From contig NC_010001.1 of assembly GCF_000018685.1 (NCBI RefSeq), forward strand, positions 2,620,001 through 2,684,000: a DNA stretch of 64,000 nt, given 5' to 3'. Shown piece after piece: positions 25,938-34,067 of the stretch. The position numbers and the translations under genes are program-made. Source of the stretch: Lachnoclostridium phytofermentans ISDg (lineage in GTDB: Bacteria; Bacillota; Clostridia; Lachnospirales; Lachnospiraceae). Position 1 is the stretch's first letter; the number at the start of each line of letters is the position of its first letter. The notes below the pieces were generated by a model, which was not told the DNA's origin, did no database searches, and saw only the letters and a list, made by a program, of their open reading frames with translations.

Positions 25938-26398
25938 CCTCCATCCAAAAAGAGCCTAGTAAGGTTTGGAAATCCTGCCTTACTCTCAGATTTAGAGCGT
26001 GTGTAGAGGATATTGAGAATACGGCAAAACTCCTCATTATCCTGCGGTGTGAGTGCTTCTTCCAGCCATTCATAATATAGTGCTTCCACAGATGCTTTCG
26101 AGTTTTTTAGCAGTTCAGCTTTTTCAGTAGAAAAGAGTAACTGACTACGTCCATCGGTAGGATTTGGTTTTCTAACTAGATAACCTTTTGCTTCCAAACT
26201 TGCTGCACAGCGGGCAGCAGCTCCCTTATCAAGGCTGAGAACCTCACGAATTGCCGCCTGCGTGATACCTGGATTTTTTCGAACTACGTGAATGAAGTCG
26301 TACTCTGCAGTTCCCACACCCTCCATTTTCAACATACGCGCTGTGAATTTATTCACCTCTCGTGCAATTTTTGTGATTTGGCGTTTTGTACTATCCAT
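25925..26398 (-). CDS. MarR-family transcriptional regulator
   Basis: 157 aa, with AAAGGAAC before the ATG. The winged-helix core shows NPGITQAAIREVLSLDKGAAARCAASLEAKGYLVRKPNPTDGRS-type features: recognition helix followed by the wing DGRSQLLF. Its last codons overlap the start of the downstream ABC gene by 13 bases, so the three genes form one operon. MarR proteins usually repress their own operon and release it on binding a small aromatic or drug ligand. Confidence 0.9.
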   Translation of the reverse strand: MDSTKRQITKIAREVNKFTARMLKMEGVGTAEYDFIHVVRKNPGITQAAIREVLSLDKGAAARCAASLEAKGYLVRKPNPTDGRSQLLFSTEKAELLKNSKASVEALYYEWLEEALTPQDNEEFCRILNILYTRSKSESKAGFPNLTRLFLDGGCQK

Positions 26399-26443
26399 TT
26401 TTTAGTTCCTTTCGAAGATAGAATTTTTATAATATATAAAAAA

Positions 26444-26479
26444 GATGTAGTATCAACTAAATATATATGATACTACATC
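26444..26479 (-). promoter_or_regulatory. Perfect inverted repeat upstream of the MarR gene
   Basis: GATGTAGTATCA (26444-26455) and TGATACTACATC (26468-26479) are 12-base perfect arms with a 12-base AT spacer, 45 bases before the MarR start. On the minus strand a TTGATA -35-like box overlaps the inner arm. This suits a MarR operator; because T runs flank both arms, a terminator or attenuator remains possible. Confidence 0.55.
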
Positions 26480-26854
26480 CTTTTTCAGTTATCAATATAG
26501 GGCTATTTAAATACTAAATTATAATTTGCGTCTTTTATAAAGAATCCACATAACAAATTATAGAAAATATCAATATGGAAGACTATATCAAAATTATTTA
26601 GTGTGTAGGAAAGATGCGGAAAAAGAGAACCTAATTTACTTCCTAATTTTTTTCGAATAGTATTAAATACCACTAATTTATACTTACCTTTTAGGCATTA
26701 TTATGGTAAAATAAACATAGAAAAAGCTTATATTATGTAAATTATACAAATAAAGCATAAAAACAAGCATAAAAAGTACCAAGAAAAATTTCAATTGTAT
26801 CTATAAAGCTTATCTATATTTCGCAAACGACAGTAAAATAATTGGGGGATCGCT

Positions 26855-27898
26855 ATGAAATATAAAATAATAATAACGGTTGTGCTGTCACTCTTTGTCA
26901 TATTTTTAGTTGGATATACCACATCAATAAAAAATCACAATTTAAAAACTAGTGAAGAAGAGCAGGAAGAGTTAGTAATTTATAGTTCACATCCATTGGA
27001 TTTTCTAAAACCTTTAATCGAAGAATTCGAGTCAAGAACAGGGATTTTTGTAACAGTTGTCAGTGGCGGTACCGGACAATTGATTGACAGAATTGAAGAG
27101 GAACAAGATAACCCGAATGCGGATATATTATGGGGCGGAACTGCGTCTATATTAAAACCTCAGATGTATCTGTTTGAAGAGTACTCTTGTGCCAATGAAG
27201 ATGTAATTCAAAAAGAATTTAAGAATAAAGAAGGAGCGTTTACTAAGTTTTCTGATGTACCCAGTGTCTTAATGGTTAATACAGATTTGATTGGAAATAT
27301 AAAAATTGATGGATACAAAGATTTACTAAATCCGGAGCTAAAAGGTAAGATAGCTTATTGTAGTCCTAATGTATCATCATCTGCCTTCGAGCATCTTATT
27401 AACATGTTATATGCTATGGGAGACGGGAATCCTGAGGATGGTTGGAATTATGTAAAACTCTTTTGTAATAATTTAGACGGGAATCTATTATACAGTTCTA
27501 CAGATGTTTACCGTGGAGTTGCAAATGGTGAATTTGTTGTAGGGCTTATATTTGAAGAAGCTGCTGCCGCATTGGTGGCGAATGGAGAACATATTAAAAT
27601 TACATACATGGAAGAAGGAGTTTTATCTACACCTGATTGCGTTACCATTGTTAAAAATTCGCCTCATCTTAAAAATGCCAGGGCTTTCATTGATTTTGCT
27701 ACCGGATATGAAGTACAGACGATGATAACAATGGAGCTTAATAGACGATCGGTTCGTGACGATGTAAAAACTCCAACGTACCTTAAAGCAAAGGATGAGA
27801 TTGCAATTATTCATGCAGATAATGAACTAATTTATGAAATGAAAAAAGAATGGATACGAAAATTTGAAGAAATATTTCTAGATATCAAAGAAGAATAG
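26855..27898 (+). CDS. Membrane-anchored solute-binding protein (FutA/AfuA-like), probable sensor partner
   Basis: 347 aa. The N-terminal hydrophobic segment (about 4-22) has no lipobox Cys (FLVGYTTS), so it is an uncleaved anchor or signal peptide. The rest is a class-2-type ABC binding protein of the FutA/AfuA/FbpA group. Hallmarks are LVIYSSHPLDFLKPLIEEFE, VSGGTGQLIDRI, NADILWGG and LINMLYAMGDGN. No permease gene follows; instead a LytS-type kinase starts about 60 bases downstream. By analogy with known binding-protein/LytS/YesN three-component systems it probably presents the ligand to the kinase. The ligand may be ferric iron or a phosphorylated sugar; this is inference. Confidence 0.8.
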   Translation: MKYKIIITVVLSLFVIFLVGYTTSIKNHNLKTSEEEQEELVIYSSHPLDFLKPLIEEFESRTGIFVTVVSGGTGQLIDRIEEEQDNPNADILWGGTASILKPQMYLFEEYSCANEDVIQKEFKNKEGAFTKFSDVPSVLMVNTDLIGNIKIDGYKDLLNPELKGKIAYCSPNVSSSAFEHLINMLYAMGDGNPEDGWNYVKLFCNNLDGNLLYSSTDVYRGVANGEFVVGLIFEEAAAALVANGEHIKITYMEEGVLSTPDCVTIVKNSPHLKNARAFIDFATGYEVQTMITMELNRRSVRDDVKTPTYLKAKDEIAIIHADNELIYEMKKEWIRKFEEIFLDIKEE

Positions 27899-27958
27899 GA
27901 AATAAGAAAATGTATCTATAAGTATCACAAATAACCTGCGATGTATAATGGAGTCAAT

Positions 27959-29653
27959 ATGAAAAGAAAAAGGATAAGATTCTTTAGTGATAATATAAGG
28001 CATACATTTATCTTATATGCAATTATACCAACCTTCCTAATTGCCTGTTTATGTTTGGGGCTAATCCTTGGAATATGGCAATACAATGTTTATGCCACAA
28101 ATCGTGCCACCAACGCTAAGGTTAGTAATGTACTGCAAAAAGTAGTAGATATCTATGTAAATGAAGCATTAAACTTATCAAAGGATGTAACGTTAATTAC
28201 GGAGCCTATTAATACGGATAAGCTGGTTGATATACGAAGATCCATGTATAAACTTTATGCAGAAGCTGAGTACTATGCTAAACTATATATTTTAGATGAG
28301 GAGCTTAATTCCGTTCTATCTGATAATATTCGTATGCCAAGTTTTTTAATCGATAATTCTTGTTACGACTGGGGAATCATTCGTGAAATTCGTGAAAACC
28401 CACAGGGTATATCCATAACACTTGCAACAGAAGATGGAAGGATTCTATGTATTGGTACAGGAATACAAAATAGGGATGAGCTGATTGGGTATATTATAGT
28501 AACGATTCCAGCTGATGAATTTCGCTTACTGTTGACACAGGTATCACAACAAACCGTAATTACTGACGAGAATGGGTGGATCTATCTTTCCAATAATTTT
28601 GTTTTCCAAGATGCATTGGGGCGTTTTGTAAGAGATCAGAAATATTCCGAAGGATTTATAAAATATCAGGAGAAAGGATATTATCTATCCAAAAGTAAAA
28701 TTTGCAATAATAAGTTGCAAGTGTACACAGTTACAAGCCATGATATGGAATCCAAAATATTTTATACTATGTGCTTATTTATTCTATCTATATTTGCTGC
28801 AATTATTATAATTACCTATTTTACTAGCAGAAAAGTAGCAAAAAAGAGTACAAGGGATATTTATAAAATTGCGGACGCATTTGAACAGGTTAAAAAAGGC
28901 GATTTGGAACGTTATCTGGATATCAATAGTAGTATCGAGTTTAAGGAAATCGGTGAAGCATATAACTTAATGCTCGACGGCTTAAAAAATAATATAAAAG
29001 AAAACAAAGAACTGACCAGACATGTAGCATTTGCACAGGTGAAGCAACTGGAAGCACAATTTAATCCTCATTTTCTTTTTAATACTCTAGATAACATTCG
29101 CTTTATGAGTAAGATTGATCCGGAAGCTTCGGATAAAATGATTGTTGCGTTATCAGCACTGCTTCGATACAGTATCAGTAATGCGGAAGAAGAAATTCAG
29201 GTGGAGGAAGATATACGATATACGGAAAGTTATCTCACTATTTTAAAAATAAGATTTAACCGAAGATTTACCTATGAAATAGATATAGAAGATAAGGTAA
29301 AGAAATATATAATTCCAAAATTAATGATACAATCAATTATTGAAAATGCCGTCAAATATGGTTTTGCTGAAGAAGATACACTTCATGTTACCATTAGAGG
29401 ATTTGAAAAAGACGGTAATTTAATCTTTATTTGCAAAGATAACGGTGGTGGAATGAAAGAAGATTTGTTAAAGGAAATCAGGGAAAACCTTCTACAGCCG
29501 GTAAATAGAACAAATCATCATGGAATTTATAATATACATCGAAGAATTCAATTAATGTATCACGGGGATTACGGAGTTACTTTAGAAAGTAAATTGGGAG
29601 AGGGAACGGTTGTAACCTTAACGTTACCTATTCACATGCATTCAGAAATTTAA
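27959..29653 (+). CDS. LytS/YesM-family sensor histidine kinase
   Basis: The start is the ATG at 27959 after GGAG; an in-frame codon at 27941 is less well placed. It has membrane segments at about 18-44 and 265-285, with an extracytoplasmic sensor region between them, and a HAMP-like stretch. The His_kinase domain has its phosphoacceptor in QFNPHFLFNTLDNIRFM. The HATPase end shows SIIENAVKYGF, DNGGGM and HGIYNIHRRI. It is co-directional with the binding-protein gene before it and the YesN-type regulator after it, so the three form one signalling unit. Confidence 0.9.
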   Translation: MKRKRIRFFSDNIRHTFILYAIIPTFLIACLCLGLILGIWQYNVYATNRATNAKVSNVLQKVVDIYVNEALNLSKDVTLITEPINTDKLVDIRRSMYKLYAEAEYYAKLYILDEELNSVLSDNIRMPSFLIDNSCYDWGIIREIRENPQGISITLATEDGRILCIGTGIQNRDELIGYIIVTIPADEFRLLLTQVSQQTVITDENGWIYLSNNFVFQDALGRFVRDQKYSEGFIKYQEKGYYLSKSKICNNKLQVYTVTSHDMESKIFYTMCLFILSIFAAIIIITYFTSRKVAKKSTRDIYKIADAFEQVKKGDLERYLDINSSIEFKEIGEAYNLMLDGLKNNIKENKELTRHVAFAQVKQLEAQFNPHFLFNTLDNIRFMSKIDPEASDKMIVALSALLRYSISNAEEEIQVEEDIRYTESYLTILKIRFNRRFTYEIDIEDKVKKYIIPKLMIQSIIENAVKYGFAEEDTLHVTIRGFEKDGNLIFICKDNGGGMKEDLLKEIRENLLQPVNRTNHHGIYNIHRRIQLMYHGDYGVTLESKLGEGTVVTLTLPIHMHSEI

Positions 29654-29689
29654 CAGTATTGTTAATATGAAGAAAGAAGGGATAAGGTT

Positions 29690-30472
29690 ATGCTTAAGGT
29701 GCTAATAGCAGAAGATGAGGATATTATTAGAAAAGGGTTAGCTTATACCATTGACTGGTTAAGCATAGGATATGTTTTGGTGGGGGAGGCTGCAAACGGT
29801 GAAGAAGGACTTGAAAAGATCAGAGAATTAAAACCGGATGTGGTGATCACAGACATTATGATGCCAAAATTAAATGGCCTTGAATTAATACGTCAGGCAA
29901 GTAAGGAGGTTCGATTTAAAAGTGTAATTCTTACAAGCTATGCGGAATTTGATTATGCAAAAGAGGCGATTGAGTTAAAAGCATATGATTATCTTATGAA
30001 ACCGGTTGATGTAGATAAACTAAAAGAGGTTATGCGTAAGCTACAAGATGATATTAAACTTGAAAATGAAAAGGAACTATTATTCCAGCAAAAAAGTCAA
30101 GGAATGGATATTAAGCTTCTTTCTTCCAGTGACTCTTATAAGAATCCCTATGTTAAGAAAGCTATAGATATTATGAAAGAGCGTTATATAGAAAAGCTAA
30201 GTATAGAAAGTATTTCAGAGGAATTAAAGGTTAGCTCCAGTTATCTTAGTAGAAAGTTTAAAGAAGATACGGGACATACCTATCTGGATTTTTTAAATAT
30301 GTACCGTGTACAGCAAGCCATAAGACTTCTTGATGAAGGTGTTTATCGTGTTTATCAGGTGTCAGATATGACGGGATTTACGGACTATAAGCATTTTTGC
30401 GCGGTGTTTAAGCGTTATACTAAAACCTCACCTACAGAATTTATAAAAAATAAGGGATATACCGGCCAATAG
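29690..30472 (+). CDS. YesN/AraC-type response regulator
   Basis: 260 aa. The receiver domain has acidic residues in IAEDEDI, phosphoacceptor Asp55 in ITDIMMPKLNG and switch Lys in LMKPVD. A linker of about 40 aa leads to an AraC-type double helix-turn-helix (about 160-255): LSIESISEELKVSSSYLSRKF and the signature ending YFK/H-like DYKHFCAVFKRY. It probably activates the transport genes that start 360 bases downstream, where direct repeats suited to AraC-type binding occur. Confidence 0.92.
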   Translation: MLKVLIAEDEDIIRKGLAYTIDWLSIGYVLVGEAANGEEGLEKIRELKPDVVITDIMMPKLNGLELIRQASKEVRFKSVILTSYAEFDYAKEAIELKAYDYLMKPVDVDKLKEVMRKLQDDIKLENEKELLFQQKSQGMDIKLLSSSDSYKNPYVKKAIDIMKERYIEKLSIESISEELKVSSSYLSRKFKEDTGHTYLDFLNMYRVQQAIRLLDEGVYRVYQVSDMTGFTDYKHFCAVFKRYTKTSPTEFIKNKGYTGQ

Positions 30473-30567
30473 TTTATTTTTCATGATAAAGTTCATTATT
30501 ACAGAGCTGCCTTAAAAATGATTCTACATTAGCAATTTACACAATATAATAGTATCTATGACATAAC

Positions 30568-30616
30568 AAAAGGTACCTTGAAGTGGCATATAAGCCAAAA
30601 TCAAGGTACCTTTTTT
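30568..30616 (+). terminator. Terminator after the YesN-type regulator
   Basis: Fourteen-base perfect arms (30568-30581, AAAAGGTACCTTGA, and 30601-30614), an inner GGC/GCC pair in the loop and a T run. Confidence 0.85.
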
Positions 30617-30668
30617 GTGTAATATTTTATTATTATGCCTATTTTATGGCAATCTCTTCTGTATTAAT

Positions 30669-30758
30669 GTTCATTTTTTAGGATAAAGTTCATTTTTAAT
30701 GATAATTATGCACAAATAAGGGTATTATTTCGACCACAAATTTTCTATTATGTATATA
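30669..30758 (+). promoter_or_regulatory. Direct repeats and candidate promoter of the transport operon
   Basis: GTTCATTTTT occurs at 30669-30678 and 30688-30697, start-to-start 19 bases (about two helical turns). A longer match, GATAAAGTTCATT, is found at 30682-30694 and again at 30485-30497. Tandem direct repeats of this spacing upstream of a promoter are typical for AraC-type activators. A possible promoter is TTCGAC (30729-30734) and TATATA (30753-30758), 18 bases apart. Confidence 0.45.
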
Positions 30759-30833
30759 TGAAGAGAATACAATTTAAGGGGGAAACACATTGTATGACTT
30801 CAAATATTAGATAGTTTGTGGAGGATGGAAAAA

Positions 30834-32171
30834 ATGAAAAAAAAGCTAGTATCACTTCTTTTAGTTCTTACCATGAGCAGCGCATTACTGGTTGGTTGTG
30901 GAACATCAAAAACAAGTAAAAGTGAAGAAAAAAGCGAAGCAGAGAAAGTTATTGAACAAGCGGAAAAAATGACACTTACGGAACTTTATCAAAAAGCAAT
31001 TGAAGAATCCAATGGTAAAACCATGTATGGTATCGGTAACTCAAGTCGTGGAGCTACAGCTGCAACCGGTTTTATTGAAGAACTGAAGAAAATTAATTCT
31101 TCCTATAATGGAACAATCGAATGGTCACAACCAAAAAATAATTCAATTTTTACTTTATTAAATGCAGATATCACAAGCTCTAGCCATACCTATTCTATGA
31201 CATTAATTCAGGATGGAAACCAGATTCAGAGCAAGATGTTAGATACTAAGAATGTTCTCAATTTCATTCCTAAGGGATGGAAAGAAGCCACCGGTGTTAA
31301 CGAAGAGGAAAACGGGCATCCATTAACATTACAAACATTAAATAAAGTATTTATGTTTAATCATCTTGGTGATAAAACCTACACAAACTGCTGGGATTTT
31401 GTTTATGAAGGTTCAAGCCCACTATTTATGGGAGTTGATTCCGAACCTGTCGGAAAGAATTTCTTATACATGTTAACCAATGATAAATATGCAACCTCTC
31501 TAAAGAAAGCATTTGATGCTTTAGACAGCACAAAGCAGGCTTATTTCCAAACAACTATTGATAAAGTGGCTAAAGATGGAGAAAGCCTTGGATTAACTGG
31601 AGAGAACACAAAATATGCTTTAGCATGGATTAAGCTTTGGTGCGAAAAATACAACGAACAAACAGATGATGGTCCTATTTGTAACAGCCTTGTTACAAAC
31701 TCAGCTGCTGGTGAAAGTGGTCTTCTCGTTTATTCAAAACTTCGTTCCGTTGAGGAATCTGAATCTGTTTCTGTAAATAATGTAACAATTGCTGCATATC
31801 AAGATAATTATGTAGGAATTGGCGGATATGCTTATAAACATTATCTTCAGCTTGTAAAGACAGCTCCACTTCCATGGACAGCTTGTGCTTTCATTGCATA
31901 TATGGTAACTACAGAAGATGGTTTTTATGCTTGGGGCAAAGACATGGGCGGTTATAGTGCTAATCCTAACATCAATCAGGATCATTCAAAGGATGGTTTT
32001 GTAGACGGTGTTGATACGTTCCCTGCTAAAAATGACAGAGGATATGAATGGTGGGTTAGCGAAGATGGAGCACTTGTAGTAGAAGATCCTAAGTACTGTT
32101 CAGAAGTATCTTTCAATTTGAGTGACTGGATTGACGTTATTTTAGGAAATAAAGCTAGCGCAGCACAATAA
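30834..32171 (+). CDS. ABC transporter substrate-binding lipoprotein
   Basis: The start is the ATG at 30834, eight bases after GGAGGA. The 445-aa protein begins with a lipoprotein signal ending in LLVGCG. It is a binding protein of the extracellular solute-binding superfamily: YGIGNSSRGATAATGFIEEL near the N-terminus and a Trp/Tyr/Gly-rich C-terminal half (KDMGGYSANPNINQDHSKDG). Fused permease and ATPase genes follow on the same strand. The Fe/AfuA-like context of the system suggests an iron or phospho-sugar-type solute; I cannot name the ligand. Confidence 0.85.
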   Translation: MKKKLVSLLLVLTMSSALLVGCGTSKTSKSEEKSEAEKVIEQAEKMTLTELYQKAIEESNGKTMYGIGNSSRGATAATGFIEELKKINSSYNGTIEWSQPKNNSIFTLLNADITSSSHTYSMTLIQDGNQIQSKMLDTKNVLNFIPKGWKEATGVNEEENGHPLTLQTLNKVFMFNHLGDKTYTNCWDFVYEGSSPLFMGVDSEPVGKNFLYMLTNDKYATSLKKAFDALDSTKQAYFQTTIDKVAKDGESLGLTGENTKYALAWIKLWCEKYNEQTDDGPICNSLVTNSAAGESGLLVYSKLRSVEESESVSVNNVTIAAYQDNYVGIGGYAYKHYLQLVKTAPLPWTACAFIAYMVTTEDGFYAWGKDMGGYSANPNINQDHSKDGFVDGVDTFPAKNDRGYEWWVSEDGALVVEDPKYCSEVSFNLSDWIDVILGNKASAAQ

Positions 32172-32188
32172 TTTATATTTATTAACAG

Positions 32189-32220
32189 AATTAGGGGCGT
32201 TTATGATACGCCCCTTAATT
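32189..32220 (+). promoter_or_regulatory. Intra-operon hairpin between binding protein and permease
   Basis: AATTAGGGGCGT (32189-32200) pairs with ACGCCCCTTAATT (32208-32220) with one bulged T. Hairpins here commonly raise the amount of binding-protein mRNA relative to downstream genes, by partial termination or 3' protection. No long T run follows. Confidence 0.6.
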
Positions 32221-32239
32221 AATAAAGGAAGAGGTAAAC

Positions 32240-34066
32240 ATGGAACAGCAAATTTTACAAAGACCGGGGAAACCGAGAATTTTTATGAATAAAGTTAAGA
32301 CGTTCCTAAGCAAACCCCATAACGTGGTTTTGTTGGTTCTCGGTATTATTCTTTCTGTGACAACGATAGCACCGATTGTTTCTATTTTTGCCGATACATT
32401 TTCCATACATGTGGGATCGATAGATGCACATTTAACCGGAAAGACCTCCGGCTATACTTTAGTTAATTGGATTGATCTTTTTACTGGGAACCTTAGCAGA
32501 CAAAATGTTTGGATACCTCTTGGCAATACCTTGCTATTGGCTGTCTTTACTTGTCTGGGTGCAATTGTCTTTGGTGGTGTTTTTGCCTATCTTGTTACAA
32601 GAACGAATTTAAAATTTAAAAAATATTTAAGTGCGATATTTATTTTCCCATATATCATGCCACAGTGGACATTGGCTGTAGTATGGCAGAATTTATTTAA
32701 TAGTAATGCAGTAACTGGTGGTTCTAATGGTATTCTTGCCTCCCTGTTTGGGATTACTATGCCTGGCTGGTGGTGTAAAGGTCTTTTCCCTAGTGCAGTA
32801 GTATTAGCTCTTCATTATGCGCCTTTTGCATATATCATGATTGGCGGAATATTCCGTAATATGGATGCAAATCTCGAAGAAGCTGCAGTGATTTTGAACA
32901 CACCAAAGTGGAGAATCTTTAGTAGGGTAACTCTTCCTATGATCAAACCAGCTATTCTTTCAACTATCCTGTTGGTCTTCGGAAGTGCCATGGGTAGTTA
33001 TCCAGTACCTCATTATATGAATTTAAAGACTCTAGCAACGAAGTACGTAAGTATGAATGTTAACAGAGCCGGCCAAGCAAGTGTTCTTGCTATTATTATG
33101 ATGGTTTTCGGTGTGATTATTCTTATGATGAATCAGGTAACTACAAGTAGCCGAAAAAGTTATACAACAATCACAGGTAAATCAGGACAGATTAGTAAGG
33201 TGAATCTTGGTAGAGTAGGTAAATATGCAATTGCTATTGTATTTATCATTTTTACGACATTTACAAGTATTTATCCTATCATTTCCTTTGCAATGGAAAC
33301 TTTCCTACCAAACCCAGGTGATTATAGTTTTCTTACCACAGGAAATCTAAACAATTTAACTTTAAAATGGTGGATTACTTCAGAGAACTTAACAGAAAAC
33401 GGAATGTACGGACAATTAGGTATTCTATTTAATTCTACCATATGGAATGCATTTAAAGGTACGTTAATCGTGTCATTATGCTGTGCTCTACTTTCCGGTA
33501 CCATTGGTACATTGGTGGGATACAGTGTAAGTAAACACAGAAGAAGCAAAGCAGCTGGCTATGTAAATGCTATAGCATTCCTGCCTTATCTGATTCCTTC
33601 CTTAGCAGTAGGTGTTTCCTTCTTTATCTTCGGATCAGCACTTGGAATTTATAACACATACCTTCTGATCATTCTTGCAGGTACTGTAAAGTATATACCA
33701 TTTGCAAGTAGGAGTTCATTAAATTCTATGTTACAGCTAAGCGGTGAGATTGAAGAAGCTGCCATTATCCAAGACATTCCATGGTTCAAACGAATGTTTA
33801 AGATTATTATCCCTATTCAAAAGTCATCCATTATAAGTGGTTATCTATTACCGTTTATGACATGCCTTAGAGAATTAACTTTATTCATGTTGCTATGCTC
33901 TCAGAATAAGATTGTTACAACCTTACTTGATTATTTTGATGAAATGGGTCTTTATGCATTCTCAAGCGGTATTAATCTTATTTTAATTGTGTTTATTATT
34001 ATCTGCAACGCGCTGATTAATAAGGTGACGGGTGCAAGCCTTGATAAAGGAATTGGAGGAAATTAA
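32240..34066 (+). CDS. ABC transporter permease, two permease domains fused (FbpB-like)
   Basis: 608 aa with about 12 membrane helices in two homologous halves. Each carries an EAA loop: ANLEEAAVILNTPKWRIFSR (about 210-229) and GEIEEAAIIQDIPWFKRMFK (about 512-531). Permeases with both halves in one chain are the pattern of FbpB/ThiP/AfuB-type importers. The gene lies between the lipoprotein gene and the ATPase gene and abuts the latter by one base. Confidence 0.9.
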   Translation: MEQQILQRPGKPRIFMNKVKTFLSKPHNVVLLVLGIILSVTTIAPIVSIFADTFSIHVGSIDAHLTGKTSGYTLVNWIDLFTGNLSRQNVWIPLGNTLLLAVFTCLGAIVFGGVFAYLVTRTNLKFKKYLSAIFIFPYIMPQWTLAVVWQNLFNSNAVTGGSNGILASLFGITMPGWWCKGLFPSAVVLALHYAPFAYIMIGGIFRNMDANLEEAAVILNTPKWRIFSRVTLPMIKPAILSTILLVFGSAMGSYPVPHYMNLKTLATKYVSMNVNRAGQASVLAIIMMVFGVIILMMNQVTTSSRKSYTTITGKSGQISKVNLGRVGKYAIAIVFIIFTTFTSIYPIISFAMETFLPNPGDYSFLTTGNLNNLTLKWWITSENLTENGMYGQLGILFNSTIWNAFKGTLIVSLCCALLSGTIGTLVGYSVSKHRRSKAAGYVNAIAFLPYLIPSLAVGVSFFIFGSALGIYNTYLLIILAGTVKYIPFASRSSLNSMLQLSGEIEEAAIIQDIPWFKRMFKIIIPIQKSSIISGYLLPFMTCLRELTLFMLLCSQNKIVTTLLDYFDEMGLYAFSSGINLILIVFIIICNALINKVTGASLDKGIGGN

Positions 34067-34067
34067 T

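Noticed and set aside
26570..26850. Possible riboswitch before the first binding-protein gene
   Set aside because: The stretch is AT-rich and I could not find conserved aptamer blocks or a terminator/antiterminator pair.
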